Shown: positions 8,111 through 16,682, counted from the stretch's first letter. The stretch is DNA of 64,000 nt from Cereibacter_A sp052244495 (GCA_052244495.1 JBQPXH010000007.1), one strand, 5' to 3'. Notes: generated by a model from the letters alone, not told the origin. Numbers and translations are program-made.

Positions 8111-9334
8111 TCAGGAGGCGGGACCGGACCCTCCCCTTCCGTCGAGGAAGAAGCGGATCATCTCGGCCGAGGCATCCGGCCCGGCAGGATCGGTGTAGGA
8201 GCCGCTCGCGCTTCCCCCGGACCAGGCATGCCCCGCCCCGTCGATGCGCCAGATCTCGGCGATGCGGCGCCCGTCACCCCCGTCAAGCATCTCGCGGACG
8301 TAGCCGCGACCGCCCGGCGTCTGCCCCTTGTCGCGCGAGCGGGTGCCACCCGGCCGCTCTGCCGTGACGGCGGCGAGGATGGCATCGGCATTGGACGGAT
8401 GGACCGTGGCATCGGCCGTGCCGTGGAAGACGATGGTCGGCTTCGGCTCGGGCACGGGCGCCCCGCGGCCTTGCCCCCGCATCGCGGCGAAGGCCGAGAT
8501 CACGTCATGCGCCGACCCATGCGCGAGGCCGGAGTGGATCCCTGCAGCGGCGAACAGGTCCGGATGCGTCGCGGCCATCGTTGCCGCCATCGCGCCCCCG
8601 GCGGAAAGGCCCGCCACGAAGATCCGGTCCGGCTCTACGGCGAACTCGGCCGCGATTGCCCGCACGAGGCCCGCAAGCAGCGCCGGCTCGCCCGCCCGCG
8701 CCTGCTGGTCATCGGGGCGGAACCAGTTCCAGCACCCCTGCGCATTGTGCTCGCGGCTCTGGTGGGGATAGACCACGAGGAGACCCGACCGCTCCGCCTG
8801 TTCGTTCATCCTCGTGCCCGCCGCGAAGTCTTCGGGCGTCTGCGTGCAGCCATGCAGCATAAGCACGAGACCCCGCCCGGCTTCGGGCAGCGTCGACGGC
8901 ACGTAGAGCCGGTAGGCCCGTGCGCCATGCGGTCCCGCGAAGCTGCGGCGTTCGAAACGGGCGCCCTCGGCCAGGGCGGGCTGCGGATCGGCCCCGCGCT
9001 GCGGCGCCGACGGCGTCCGGATCCGGCTCAGGGCATCGACCACCTCGCGCAACGGCCGACGACCGGGCATGGCGTCGCGCCGACCCGCCCGGGCGGCGGG
9101 GCGGTCTGAGACGATCTCGGCATCCTCGATGTCGCGAGCGGCCTTCGGAGCCCTCGCCGTGCTCTCATGTCCGGTGTCGACGGAGGGAGATGCCGGACCG
9201 TCCCGTTCCTCGACCCCCTCCGCCGGGGAGCGCGAGGACAGCGCCGTCTGGATCGTGCGCGTCGCATGCTTCAGCTCACCTGCACGAACCTGTTGCAGCG
9301 CCCGGCCCATGGCCGTCGCGAAGTCGATGGTCAT
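8111..9334 (-). CDS. extracellular-type polyhydroxyalkanoate depolymerase/feruloyl-esterase-like hydrolase (LpqC/PHB depolymerase type 1)
   Basis: A 407-residue alpha/beta hydrolase. The core from about residue 130 has VLMLHGCTQ (oxyanion loop) and the lipase box GLSAGG with the nucleophilic Ser; a catalytic His lies in GAGHAWSGG near the C-terminus. The first 110 residues are a low-complexity, charged extension without a signal peptide, starting MTIDFATAMGRALQQVRAGEL, a feature common in alphaproteobacterial members that may act on intracellular granules. GAAGGAAG precedes the ATG. It lies 42 bases downstream of the ribbon-helix-helix gene and is probably co-transcribed. Substrate (PHB, other ester) is inferred from family only. 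Confidence 0.8.
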   Translation of the reverse strand: MTIDFATAMGRALQQVRAGELKHATRTIQTALSSRSPAEGVEERDGPASPSVDTGHESTARAPKAARDIEDAEIVSDRPAARAGRRDAMPGRRPLREVVDALSRIRTPSAPQRGADPQPALAEGARFERRSFAGPHGARAYRLYVPSTLPEAGRGLVLMLHGCTQTPEDFAAGTRMNEQAERSGLLVVYPHQSREHNAQGCWNWFRPDDQQARAGEPALLAGLVRAIAAEFAVEPDRIFVAGLSAGGAMAATMAATHPDLFAAAGIHSGLAHGSAHDVISAFAAMRGQGRGAPVPEPKPTIVFHGTADATVHPSNADAILAAVTAERPGGTRSRDKGQTPGGRGYVREMLDGGDGRRIAEIWRIDGAGHAWSGGSASGSYTDPAGPDASAEMIRFFLDGRGGSGPAS

Positions 9335-9376
9335 TGCTGTCTTCCTTCGTGGAGGGGTGCCGTCCTGCGCCTGCCC

Positions 9377-9784
9377 CTAGCGGATGCGGTCCCGGAGAAC
9401 CGCCTTGATCTCGGGCGCCGCCTGAAGCGCCCCGAGAACGGTGATTGATCCGATCGTGGCCTGCGCCAGATCGGGGGTAACGTCGGAAGCGATCCTCGCA
9501 AGGCCCACGACCCGGAGGTGAAGCATCTCGCCCGCCGCACATGCAGCCTCGAGATCGGCCCTCGTGACGTCGCGGAGTCCAAGCTCCAGCACATGCCGCT
9601 GGATGGAGCGCGAAATCACCTCGCCCTCGGTCGAGAGTTGGTTGCGTATGGCGGTCCGGATGAAGTCGCTGCGGTTGGAGTAGAAGCCCTCCTGAACCAG
9701 AAGATCGATCCGTCCCAGATCGACCGGGCCAAGGTTGATCGTGATCTTCTCGCTTTCGGACAATCTCGGGCTACGCTCGGTCAC
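9377..9784 (-). CDS. ribbon-helix-helix (CopG/ParD-like) transcriptional regulator
   Basis: A 135-residue protein if read from the GTG at 9784, which has AAGGAG 5 bases upstream; an upstream in-frame ATG (9799) would place the ribosome site inside the gene. Residues about 12-52 (KITINLGPVDLGRIDLLV and FYSNRSDFIRTAIRNQL) form a typical ribbon-helix-helix domain; the remaining 80 residues are an uncharacterised oligomerisation or ligand domain. It precedes the depolymerase-like gene in the same direction. Direct repeats lie immediately upstream of its start, so autoregulation of a two-gene operon is likely (inference). Confidence 0.7.
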   Translation of the reverse strand: MTERSPRLSESEKITINLGPVDLGRIDLLVQEGFYSNRSDFIRTAIRNQLSTEGEVISRSIQRHVLELGLRDVTRADLEAACAAGEMLHLRVVGLARIASDVTPDLAQATIGSITVLGALQAAPEIKAVLRDRIR

Positions 9785-9796
9785 GGCATCTCCTTC

Positions 9797-9829
9797 CATA
9801 TGGATGGTATATGGATGCCGTATATCGGG
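9797..9829. promoter_or_regulatory. tandem direct repeats, probable operator of the ribbon-helix-helix gene
   Basis: ATATGGATG occurs at 9798-9806 and again at 9809-9817, a period of 11 bases, with a third looser ATAT element at 9822-9825. The local AT content stands out against the GC-rich surroundings. Ribbon-helix-helix repressors typically bind short repeats about one helical turn apart, and this array is 3-15 bases upstream of the ribosome site of the regulator gene. Operator role is inferred. Confidence 0.45.
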
Positions 9830-10132
9830 TTTCAAGAGCGGCGGAGGCATCAACAGCATGGAAACGGCCGGTGCCTCGCTCCCGACCACGGGAGACCTTC
9901 ATGCGGGCGGGCACGCATCGGCGAGGAGGTGCTCCTGCGCGCCGGCACCGTGAAGCGCAACCGCTGGATGGCGCATCGACACGAGGCATCCGAACCACGC
10001 GCGCGGAGCGCCCGACGATGTGGCAGTCGCGTCCGCCGCCAATCCCCCGAACCGGAAGCGCTAAGGGCCCCGACGCCCCTCGCGCAAACCACCTTCGCCG
10101 CGGTCGGTCGCATCTTGGATACATGCGGGCCG

Positions 10133-10157
10133 GGAACCTGAGCCGCTCCTGCAGGTT
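10133..10157 (+). promoter_or_regulatory. weak candidate ECF-type promoter upstream of the four-gene cassette
   Basis: GGAAC at 10133-10137 and GGTT at 10154-10157, 16 bases apart, resemble the GGAAC-N16-17-CGTT pattern of EcfG-type general stress promoters. It lies 50 bases upstream of the cassette start. EcfG is often missing in Rhodobacterales, so a chance match is possible. Confidence 0.2.
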
Positions 10158-10206
10158 CTACTGCATCTCCCCTGCAAGCCCGGAGACGGAAAGAGAAACG
10201 GTGAAG

Positions 10207-11247
10207 ATGGCCTCGACCGCGGTCGCCTACGACAGTCGTCAGCAGAGCGGGGAGAATGGCCGCGGCGATTGCTGCCCGGCCTTCGGCGCCGAGCTCGCGC
10301 GCCTGAGGAACTCGGACCTTCTGGGCTCGAGGGCAGACGTGGAACCGCTCGCGCGCTCGCTGAGGCAGATCGCAGAGCGAAATCTCTCCGTCGCGCGGCT
10401 CTACGAGGGCCATGCCAACGCCCGGGGCCTCATCGAAGCCTATGGATCCGACAGCATGAGGTCCGAGGCTCTGGATGCCATGACGAGGGGACAACTCTTC
10501 GGCGTCTGGGGTGCGGACGGGGTCCCGCCCGTGACCGCGAAGGGCTGCCGCCTCTCGGGGCTCAAGAGATATGCGTCCGGCCTCGGCCACGTCGATCATG
10601 CGATCGTGGCCGCCGCCAGCGACGAGGGCCAGCAACTCTTCCTGATCGACGCGCGCGACCGGGCGAGGCACAACGCGGCTGCCTGGGACATGGCGGGGAT
10701 GCAGGACAGCGCATCGGGTGTCTTCGACTGCGACGGCCTCGAGGGGCAGCGGCTCGGCCCCGCGAACGTCTATACGCGCGAACCCCTGTTCGTCGGCGGA
10801 ACATGGCGGATCGCGGCCGTCAGCCTCGGCGGCATCGTGGGCCTGCTGGACGGCGCCGCGCGGGCCTTGCGGGCGCGCGGGCAGATCGAGGCCGAGGCAC
10901 ATCTCCTCCGCCTGTCTCCGCTCGCCGGCCGGACCATCGCAGCCTGGCCCTTCATCCTCCGCGCCGGGCGGATGGCCAGTGGCCCGGAGGGCGCGGCCGA
11001 TCCGGAGCGCGCGGCGGCCATGTCGGCAGCGGCGCGGCTCCTGACCGAGGAACTGGGGCAGGAGGTGATCTCCGCTGTCGAACGCTCCGTCGGCCTCTCG
11101 CTCTTCGCGGCCGATGACCCGCTCGGGCGCCATGCGCGGGATCTCGGCTGCTATCTCCGTCAGGCGGCGCGTGACGCCTTTTCGCTGCGGGTGGGACGCG
11201 CGCTTCTGGCTTCCGGCGCGCCGCTCGGCGAGTGGCTCGATGCGTAA
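10207..11247 (+). CDS. acyl-CoA dehydrogenase-like flavoprotein, first gene of a four-gene cassette
   Basis: A 346-residue protein (GTG at 10201 is an alternative start) with the acyl-CoA dehydrogenase fold: an N-terminal helical segment, a middle beta region, and a C-terminal helical bundle ending in HARDLGCYLRQAARDAF, like the C-terminal helix of many family members. It is shorter and more divergent than fatty-acid enzymes; I could not place the catalytic Glu with certainty. The downstream PIG-L gene overlaps its end by 8 bases, so function is probably in the same pathway, possibly oxidation of an acyl or amino-sugar-linked intermediate (inference). Confidence 0.65.
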   Translation: MASTAVAYDSRQQSGENGRGDCCPAFGAELARLRNSDLLGSRADVEPLARSLRQIAERNLSVARLYEGHANARGLIEAYGSDSMRSEALDAMTRGQLFGVWGADGVPPVTAKGCRLSGLKRYASGLGHVDHAIVAAASDEGQQLFLIDARDRARHNAAAWDMAGMQDSASGVFDCDGLEGQRLGPANVYTREPLFVGGTWRIAAVSLGGIVGLLDGAARALRARGQIEAEAHLLRLSPLAGRTIAAWPFILRAGRMASGPEGAADPERAAAMSAAARLLTEELGQEVISAVERSVGLSLFAADDPLGRHARDLGCYLRQAARDAFSLRVGRALLASGAPLGEWLDA

Positions 11248-11947
11248 CTGGCGGCACGCGTCCTTCGCCGATCTTTCCGGCGGCCGGCCCATCGTCGTGC
11301 TGGCTCCCCACCCCGACGACGAGGCGCTGGGATGCGGAGCGCTTCTGGCTGCGGCGTTCCAGGGGCCGGGCGCCCGCGTCGTCTGCATGACCGATGGCGC
11401 GGCGTCCCATCCCAACTCGCGGCTCTGGCCCAGGGACCGGCTGGCAGCCCTGCGGGCCTCGGAACTCGATCTCTCGATCCGGGAACTCGGCGGGGCGCCC
11501 GACATCGTGACGCGCCTGAACCTGCCGGATGCCGCCATGCCAGGGCCCGGACCGGCGCGCGAGGCTGCTCTGCAGCAGGTCGAAGCGGTGATCCGCGCGT
11601 GCAAGGCCGGTGCGCTCTTCGCCACCTCCCCGACGGATCCGCATTGCGATCACATCGCGACGGCTGCCATCGCTCGTGAGGCAGCGGCGCGGACGGGCGT
11701 TCGTCTCTTCTTCTATCCCATCTGGTCCCGCTGGTCGGATCCGGACTACAGGCGGCGCATGGGGTCGGTGATCGAGCATCGGTTCGATGCGCGGCGCGGT
11801 GCTTCCGCCAAGGGGCGCGCGATTGCCGCCCACCGCAGCCAGCTAGGACTGGTGATCGGGGACGATCCCGAGGGCTTCGTGCTGCCCGAGGCTTTCCTCG
11901 CCGACTTTCGCACGGGGGACGAGATCTTCTTCGAGGAGGCGTTGTGA
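11240..11947 (+). CDS. PIG-L/LmbE family zinc-dependent N-deacetylase
   Basis: A 235-residue protein from the ATG at 11240, which overlaps the previous stop by 8 bases; the open frame extends further upstream but that part overlaps the first gene. The zinc motif APHPDDEALG near residue 22 and a second metal His pair in SPTDPHCDH (about residue 132) are both intact. PIG-L enzymes remove N-acetyl or other acyl groups from amino sugars (GlcNAc-PI, mycothiol and bacillithiol precursors, lincosamide intermediates). Its partner genes suggest deacylation of a glycosylated intermediate. Confidence 0.85.
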   Translation: MRNWRHASFADLSGGRPIVVLAPHPDDEALGCGALLAAAFQGPGARVVCMTDGAASHPNSRLWPRDRLAALRASELDLSIRELGGAPDIVTRLNLPDAAMPGPGPAREAALQQVEAVIRACKAGALFATSPTDPHCDHIATAAIAREAAARTGVRLFFYPIWSRWSDPDYRRRMGSVIEHRFDARRGASAKGRAIAAHRSQLGLVIGDDPEGFVLPEAFLADFRTGDEIFFEEAL

Positions 11948-12501
11948 CGGGAGTGAGCGCAGAGAAGCTCGCCGGGATCTATGCCAGCGGCGACGACCCG
12001 TGGAACTTCCGGACCAGCGCCTACGAACAGGCGAAGTTCCGGGCCACGGCGGCTGCGCTGCCGCGCTCCGCCTATCGCGCGGCGCTGGAGGTCGGTTGCG
12101 GCAATGGCGAGCTTGCACGGCACGTGGCACCGCGATGCGAGGATTACCTAGGGGTGGACGCCATCGACGCCGCGCTAGGCGCGGCCATGCAGGCGGTGCC
12201 GACAGCGCGGTTCCGCAAGCTCTTCCTGCCGGGGTCGTTGCCCGAGGGGCCCTTCGACCTGATCCTGCTGTCAGAGATCCTGTATTTCCTGAGCCCCGAG
12301 GCGCTGGCCGATCTTGCCGCGCGGATCGACGGCCGCTGGCCGGGGGCCGACGTGCTCTGCGTCAACTGGCTCGGCGAGAGCGGGAACCCGCTGCAGGGTG
12401 CCGAGGCGTTTTCGCTCTTCGCCGCGGCCTCGCAGCGCCCGTTCCGGCGGGTGGATGCCTCCACAAGTTATCGCATCGACGTGGCGGAGGCCCTTGCGTG
12501 A
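11944..12501 (+). CDS. NodS-like SAM-dependent methyltransferase
   Basis: A 185-residue class I methyltransferase starting at GTG 11944 in a GTGA overlap with the PIG-L stop; GAGGAGG lies just upstream inside the PIG-L gene. Motif I is LEVGCGNGELARHV (about residues 43-56), followed by the acidic LGVDAID strand. The opening GIYASGDDPWNFRTSAYEQAKF resembles NodS, which N-methylates chitooligosaccharide after NodB deacetylation. That order, deacetylase then N-methyltransferase, matches the gene order here, so methylation of the amine freed by the PIG-L enzyme is an attractive inference. Confidence 0.82.
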   Translation: MTGVSAEKLAGIYASGDDPWNFRTSAYEQAKFRATAAALPRSAYRAALEVGCGNGELARHVAPRCEDYLGVDAIDAALGAAMQAVPTARFRKLFLPGSLPEGPFDLILLSEILYFLSPEALADLAARIDGRWPGADVLCVNWLGESGNPLQGAEAFSLFAAASQRPFRRVDASTSYRIDVAEALA

Positions 12502-13481
12502 GGCTGTGGGTCGAAAAGGCGGATCTTCCGCGCATCGCGCGTGCGGACATGACCATCGTCATTCCCGCGCGCGACGAGGAGGACATGCTTCCCCGCTGTC
12601 TCGCGGCGCTGGCCGATCAGGATGGCATCGAGGCCGCGGCCGTTACCCTTTGCGTGAACAATTCGCGCGATGACACCGCGACCTCGGCATGGCGCACCGC
12701 AAGGGCGCTCGGCCTTGCATTCGTTCTGGTCGAGGTCGATCTGCCGCGCGGGGGCGTCGGGCGCGCGCGGCGGCTGGGTCATGCCGTCGCGATGAGGCAC
12801 AGCCCGCGCGCGCGAAAGCTGCTGTCCACGGATGCGGACAGCACGGCGGCGCCGGGGTGGCTTGCGGCGATGGGCAGGGCGCTCGACAAGGCGCCTGCGG
12901 TGCTGGGACGGATCGAGGGCCTGCCCGACATCGCCGAAGGCGACCTCCGCCGTCTCGGCCCTGTGGATGAGGTCGAGCAAGCGTATCTGCGGCTTTCCAC
13001 CGAATTCGAGAGGCTTGTCTCGGGGCGGCCATTCGGCCTCAACCTGGCGGGCGGCGCGAACCTCGGCTTTCGCCGTCAGACCTATCGGGCCCTGGGCGGC
13101 TTCCGGCCCCTGCCAAGCGGCGAAGACCGGGATCTCGTCAGGCGCGCCCTGTCGGCAGGACTGCGCGCGGTGCATGCGCAGGATGCCGTCGTCCGGGCCT
13201 CGCAGCGATCCTCCGGGCGGGCGCCCGGCGGAATGGCGGACGGGATCGCCGCCCGCCTCGCCGGCGGGAATCCCGCGCTCGATACGGCACTGTCGCCGCT
13301 GCGCGTGATGATCGACCGCCACCTAAGGGGCGAGGATGCACGGGCAGCGCCGATCTCGCTCTTCGAGGCCGCGCGCGATCTGCCGGCGCTCTCCGCCTGT
13401 GTGGCCGAGCTTCGGAAGAGCCCCGGCCCGACGGCGCGGCGCGACGTGCTCGCGCGGTTTGCGGCCCGCGGTGACTGCTGA
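12498..13481 (+). CDS. glycosyltransferase family 2
   Basis: A 327-residue protein starting at GTG 12498, again in a GTGA overlap with the previous stop. It has a GT-A fold: TIVIPARDEEDMLPRCL nucleotide-binding start, STDADS as the DxD metal site (about residue 115), and FRPLPSGEDRDLVRR as the acceptor-side ED motif. No membrane segments are evident, so it is probably cytosolic. It closes the cassette and likely attaches a sugar to the same product handled by the deacetylase and methyltransferase. Donor and acceptor are unknown. Confidence 0.82.
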   Translation: MRLWVEKADLPRIARADMTIVIPARDEEDMLPRCLAALADQDGIEAAAVTLCVNNSRDDTATSAWRTARALGLAFVLVEVDLPRGGVGRARRLGHAVAMRHSPRARKLLSTDADSTAAPGWLAAMGRALDKAPAVLGRIEGLPDIAEGDLRRLGPVDEVEQAYLRLSTEFERLVSGRPFGLNLAGGANLGFRRQTYRALGGFRPLPSGEDRDLVRRALSAGLRAVHAQDAVVRASQRSSGRAPGGMADGIAARLAGGNPALDTALSPLRVMIDRHLRGEDARAAPISLFEAARDLPALSACVAELRKSPGPTARRDVLARFAARGDC

Positions 13482-13504
13482 GCCCGCGCGGACGCCGCCG
13501 AGGG

Positions 13505-14626
13505 TCACGAAGGACGCGCGCCTGCCCCGCGGAAGGCCTCGGGTGGCTGCGCGGGCTCGGCCAGCGCCACCGCCTTCAGTCGCGCCACGACCAGATCGCC
13601 CGTTCGCAGCGCCAGCCTCTCCCACGACTTCCGCGATACGCGCGACAGAAGGGCGGCCCCCTGCCCGTCGGGTCCGAGACGCAGACGCACGGTGATCTGG
13701 TAGGGACCGGCGGGTTCGGCGCCCTCGATGCGGGCGGGCAGGGCATTGAGGATCGTGGTGTCCAGCGGCGCATGGCGCCCGAGGCTCACGTCGCTTGCCG
13801 GAATGCGCAGACGGCGGCGCACCCCGTTCGGCCCGAGGTCACCGGGCACGGTGACAACGCCGCCCGGCACACGGATGTCGGAGAGGCCATAGCGGGAATC
13901 GGTCGCGATCACCTCGCCCTCGACCACGGCGGCAGGCTCGGGCAGGTGGATCAATGGCAAGGCGGGATCGGCGAGCAGGTCGGCGATGGGGCCGGCCGCA
14001 CGCACCCGCCCCGCCTCCATCAGCACCAGCGTGTCCGCCAGCCGCTCGACCTCGGCGATGTCGTGGCTGACGTAGATCACCGGGATCGAGAGCGTCGCGT
14101 GCAGACGCTCCAGATAGGGCAGGATCTCGTCCTTCGAGAACCGGTCGAGCGCCGAGAGCGGTTCGTCCATCAGAAGAAGGCGCGGCTGCGACAGGAGCGC
14201 CCGGCCGATGGCCACCCGCTGCCGCTCGCCTCCCGAAAGGCTCCTGACCGGCCGGTCGAAGAGGGGGGCGACGCCGAGGAGTTCGACCACCTCCTCCATG
14301 CCGATGCGCACCCCGGACCTCGAGCGGCGCAGCCCGAAGCGGAGGTTGCGCTCGACCGACAGATGCGGGAACAGGCTCGCCTCCTGGAAGACATAGCCGA
14401 TGTCGCGGCGGTGCGGCGGCAGGAAACGCCGCCCATCCTGCCAGGTCTCGCCGTTTACCCGCAGCAGGCCTTCGGGCAGGCGCATGAGCCCCGCCATGCC
14501 GCGCAGGACGGTGGTCTTGCCGCAGCCCGAGGGGCCGAAGAGCGCGGTGATGCCCTCGCCCGGGACGGAGAAGGCTGCATCCAGCGCGAAGCTGCCGAGC
14601 CGGCCGCGGAAGGCGGCCTCGATCAT
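13505..14626 (-). CDS. modC: molybdate ABC transporter ATP-binding protein
   Basis: A 373-residue ABC ATPase: Walker A GPSGCGKTT (about residues 31-39), signature LSGGERQRVAIGRAL, Walker B LLLMDEPLSALD, and a C-terminal TOBE/Mop-like domain (about 290-350) that binds molybdate and can inhibit transport. The start (ATG at 14626) overlaps the modB stop by 4 bases (ATGA). It is the last gene of mop-modA-modB-modC. It energises import of molybdate or tungstate for the molybdopterin enzymes encoded elsewhere in this window. Confidence 0.95.
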   Translation of the reverse strand: MIEAAFRGRLGSFALDAAFSVPGEGITALFGPSGCGKTTVLRGMAGLMRLPEGLLRVNGETWQDGRRFLPPHRRDIGYVFQEASLFPHLSVERNLRFGLRRSRSGVRIGMEEVVELLGVAPLFDRPVRSLSGGERQRVAIGRALLSQPRLLLMDEPLSALDRFSKDEILPYLERLHATLSIPVIYVSHDIAEVERLADTLVLMEAGRVRAAGPIADLLADPALPLIHLPEPAAVVEGEVIATDSRYGLSDIRVPGGVVTVPGDLGPNGVRRRLRIPASDVSLGRHAPLDTTILNALPARIEGAEPAGPYQITVRLRLGPDGQGAALLSRVSRKSWERLALRTGDLVVARLKAVALAEPAQPPEAFRGAGARPS

Positions 14627-15309
14627 CGCCGCGCCCCGCTCAGCCGCCGTTCGACCAGCATCATGGCGAGGATCACGAGGAAGGACATCACCAGCATGCC
14701 GCCCGCCAGCACATGCGCCTTGCCCCATTGCAGCGTCTCGACGAAGTCGTAGATCGTGACCGACAGCACCTTCGTCTGCCCAGGAATGGCCCCGCCGATC
14801 ATCAGCACCACGCCGAATTCGCCCACGGTATGGGCGAAGCCCAGGATCGCGCCGGTGAAGATCCCCGGCAGGGCCAGCGGCAGGGCCACGTTGAAGAAGG
14901 CGTTGATCGGAGAGGCGCGGAGCGTCGCCGCCGCCTCCATCGGCCGGTCGCCCATGGCCTCGAAGGCGTTGCGGATCGGGTTGACCACGAAGGGCAGCGA
15001 GTAGATCACGGATCCCACCACCAGCCCCTCGAAGCTGAACGACAGCTTGCGCCCCAGAAGTGCTGTCAGCGGCGAGTTCGGCCCCATCGCGATCAAGAGG
15101 TAGAAGCCCAGCACCGTCGGTGGCAGCACGATCGGCAACGAGACGACGGCGGCAACGACCTCCTTCCAGAGTCCGCGCGCCCGTGCCAGCCACCACGCCA
15201 GAGGAGTCCCCACCAGCAGGAGCACGACGGTCGTGACAGAGGCGAGCTTCAGGGTGAGCCCGATCGTCGCGATCATCGCCGCATCGAACAGCGGGCCTTC
15301 CTCACCCAT
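14623..15309 (-). CDS. modB: molybdate ABC transporter permease
   Basis: A 228-residue inner-membrane permease with about five or six hydrophobic helices and the family sequence VSLPIVLPPTVLGFYLL followed by AATLRASPINAFFNVALPLA, the EAA-type loop that contacts the ModC ATPase. It starts 2 bases after the modA stop and overlaps modC by 4 bases, so it is translationally coupled on both sides. Confidence 0.95.
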   Translation of the reverse strand: MGEEGPLFDAAMIATIGLTLKLASVTTVVLLLVGTPLAWWLARARGLWKEVVAAVVSLPIVLPPTVLGFYLLIAMGPNSPLTALLGRKLSFSFEGLVVGSVIYSLPFVVNPIRNAFEAMGDRPMEAAATLRASPINAFFNVALPLALPGIFTGAILGFAHTVGEFGVVLMIGGAIPGQTKVLSVTIYDFVETLQWGKAHVLAGGMLVMSFLVILAMMLVERRLSGARR

Positions 15310-15311
15310 TC

Positions 15312-16073
15312 TCAGTCGCCGGTCGCATAGCCGTATTTCCCGATGATGGCAGCGGCTTCGTCACCCTTCAGGAAGTCCATGAAAGCCCGCGCGGCCTCGC
15401 TCGTCTCGCCCTTCTTCAGCAGCACCGCGTCCTGCCGGATCGGGGTGTAGAGGTCTTGCGGCACCAGCCAGCGGGACCCGGAGTCGTCGGCCATGACCTG
15501 GCTGAGTGCGACGAAGCCTGCATCCGCGTTGCCCGTGGCCGCAAACTGGTGGGTCTGGCTGATGCTCTTGCCCTGCACGAGCTTCGGCTCCAGGCTCTCG
15601 AAGACGCCGAGCGCCTTCATCGCCTCGACCGCCGCAGCACCATAGGGGGCGGTCTGCGGGTCGGCAATGGCGACGTGGGTAAGGCTCTCGTCCTTCAGCG
15701 TAGCCGCGCCGTCGACGCGCGCGGGATCCGCGCTCCACAGCACCAGCTTGCCCACGGCATAGGTGAAGCGGCTGCCCGGCACGGCCAGTCCCTCGGCCTC
15801 GGCCTTCTCGGGCCTTGCCTGATCGGCGGAAAGGAAGACCTGGAAGGGCGCATCCTGCGTGATCTGCGCGTAGAGCTGCCCGGTCGGGCCGAAGCTGTAG
15901 GTCACCGTGTTCCCGGTCGCCGTCTCGAAGGCCGCACCCAGTTCGTTGGCGGCATCGGTGAAGTTCGCAGCCACTGCGGCGAGGATCTCCTCGGCCCGCG
16001 CCGGTGCCGCGAGAACCATGGAGACGAGCAGAGCGGCGAGGCCGGCGCGCCGGTGGGTCGTGGAGGAAGACAT
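15312..16073 (-). CDS. modA: molybdate ABC transporter periplasmic binding protein
   Basis: A 253-residue exported protein with a Sec signal (residues 1-27, ending APARAEE). The mature protein begins ILAAVAANFTDAANELG, the ModA N-terminal signature whose small residues coordinate the oxyanion. Unlike the sugar and nitrate binding-protein genes in this window, it is separated from its permease gene by only 2 bases with no hairpin. It lies 43 bases downstream of the mop gene. Confidence 0.95.
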   Translation of the reverse strand: MSSSTTHRRAGLAALLVSMVLAAPARAEEILAAVAANFTDAANELGAAFETATGNTVTYSFGPTGQLYAQITQDAPFQVFLSADQARPEKAEAEGLAVPGSRFTYAVGKLVLWSADPARVDGAATLKDESLTHVAIADPQTAPYGAAAVEAMKALGVFESLEPKLVQGKSISQTHQFAATGNADAGFVALSQVMADDSGSRWLVPQDLYTPIRQDAVLLKKGETSEAARAFMDFLKGDEAAAIIGKYGYATGD

Positions 16074-16116
16074 TCAGACAGTCCTTGTGCTGGTTGCATC
16101 CGGCTTGTGGCCGGCG

Positions 16117-16542
16117 TCACGGCATCGCGATGATGACGTGGCTCGCCTTGAAGAGAGCAATCGCCGCCGCGCCGGGCACGAGGCTCAGGCTGTCCGCGCT
16201 CTTCCGCGTGATGATGGCGGTGATGGCCTTGCCCTCGCCGAGGTCGAGGGTGATCTCGCTGTTGACCGGCCCGTCCTCGCGCGAGGACACCTTTCCGGCC
16301 AACTGGTTGCAGGCCGAGATGCGGCCCGGATCCTCGCCCGCCGCCAGCATGACGAAGGTCGACTTGATCAGCGCGAAGACCTCCGACCCCTCGCGGAGGC
16401 CCATGTCCTCGGCACTGCGTTCGGTGATGACCGACGTCAGCCGGTGTCCATCCGTCAGTGCGAGTTCGACCTCGGCGCTGACCGTGCCCTGGGTGACCCG
16501 GGCGACGGTGCAGCGGAAGGTGTTGCGGGTGCTGGTCTGCAT
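16117..16542 (-). CDS. mop: molbindin (two tandem Mop/TOBE domains), ModE paralogue lacking the DNA-binding domain
   Basis: A 141-residue protein made of two Mop-type beta-barrel domains (about residues 1-68 and 72-141), each with the TSARNTF-type opening or its counterpart and SAEV/NSEI strands. TGGAG lies 7 bases before the chosen ATG; a GTG further up (16611) has no ribosome site. It stores or buffers molybdate in the cytoplasm. It aligns along its length with the C-terminal half of the neighbouring ModE, and the codons just upstream still read FWSFK, matching ILWSLM of ModE, which points to origin by duplication and loss of the helix-turn-helix half. Confidence 0.8.
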   Translation of the reverse strand: MQTSTRNTFRCTVARVTQGTVSAEVELALTDGHRLTSVITERSAEDMGLREGSEVFALIKSTFVMLAAGEDPGRISACNQLAGKVSSREDGPVNSEITLDLGEGKAITAIITRKSADSLSLVPGAAAIALFKASHVIIAMP

Positions 16543-16630
16543 CTTGAAGCTCCAGAAGGTGGGGCGGCGCCCCTCGGCGCGGCCTGTTTCGATCTTGTCC
16601 GGCGCCCTCACCCGAATGACAGGTGGAGGT

Positions 16631-16659
16631 GTCGCTATGGTGTCCGGCTATATAGAGCT
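16631..16659. promoter_or_regulatory. Mo-box 1 (ModE-type operator) upstream of mop-modABC
   Basis: Left half TCGCTAT at 16632-16638 and right half TATATAGAG at 16649-16657 fit the ModE consensus ATCGCTATATA-N6/7-TATATAACGAT with the expected spacing. It lies about 90 bp upstream of the mop start, in the promoter region of the molybdate operon. Confidence 0.65.
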
Positions 16660-16682
16660 TGAGCCAAGACGGAGACAAGCGC

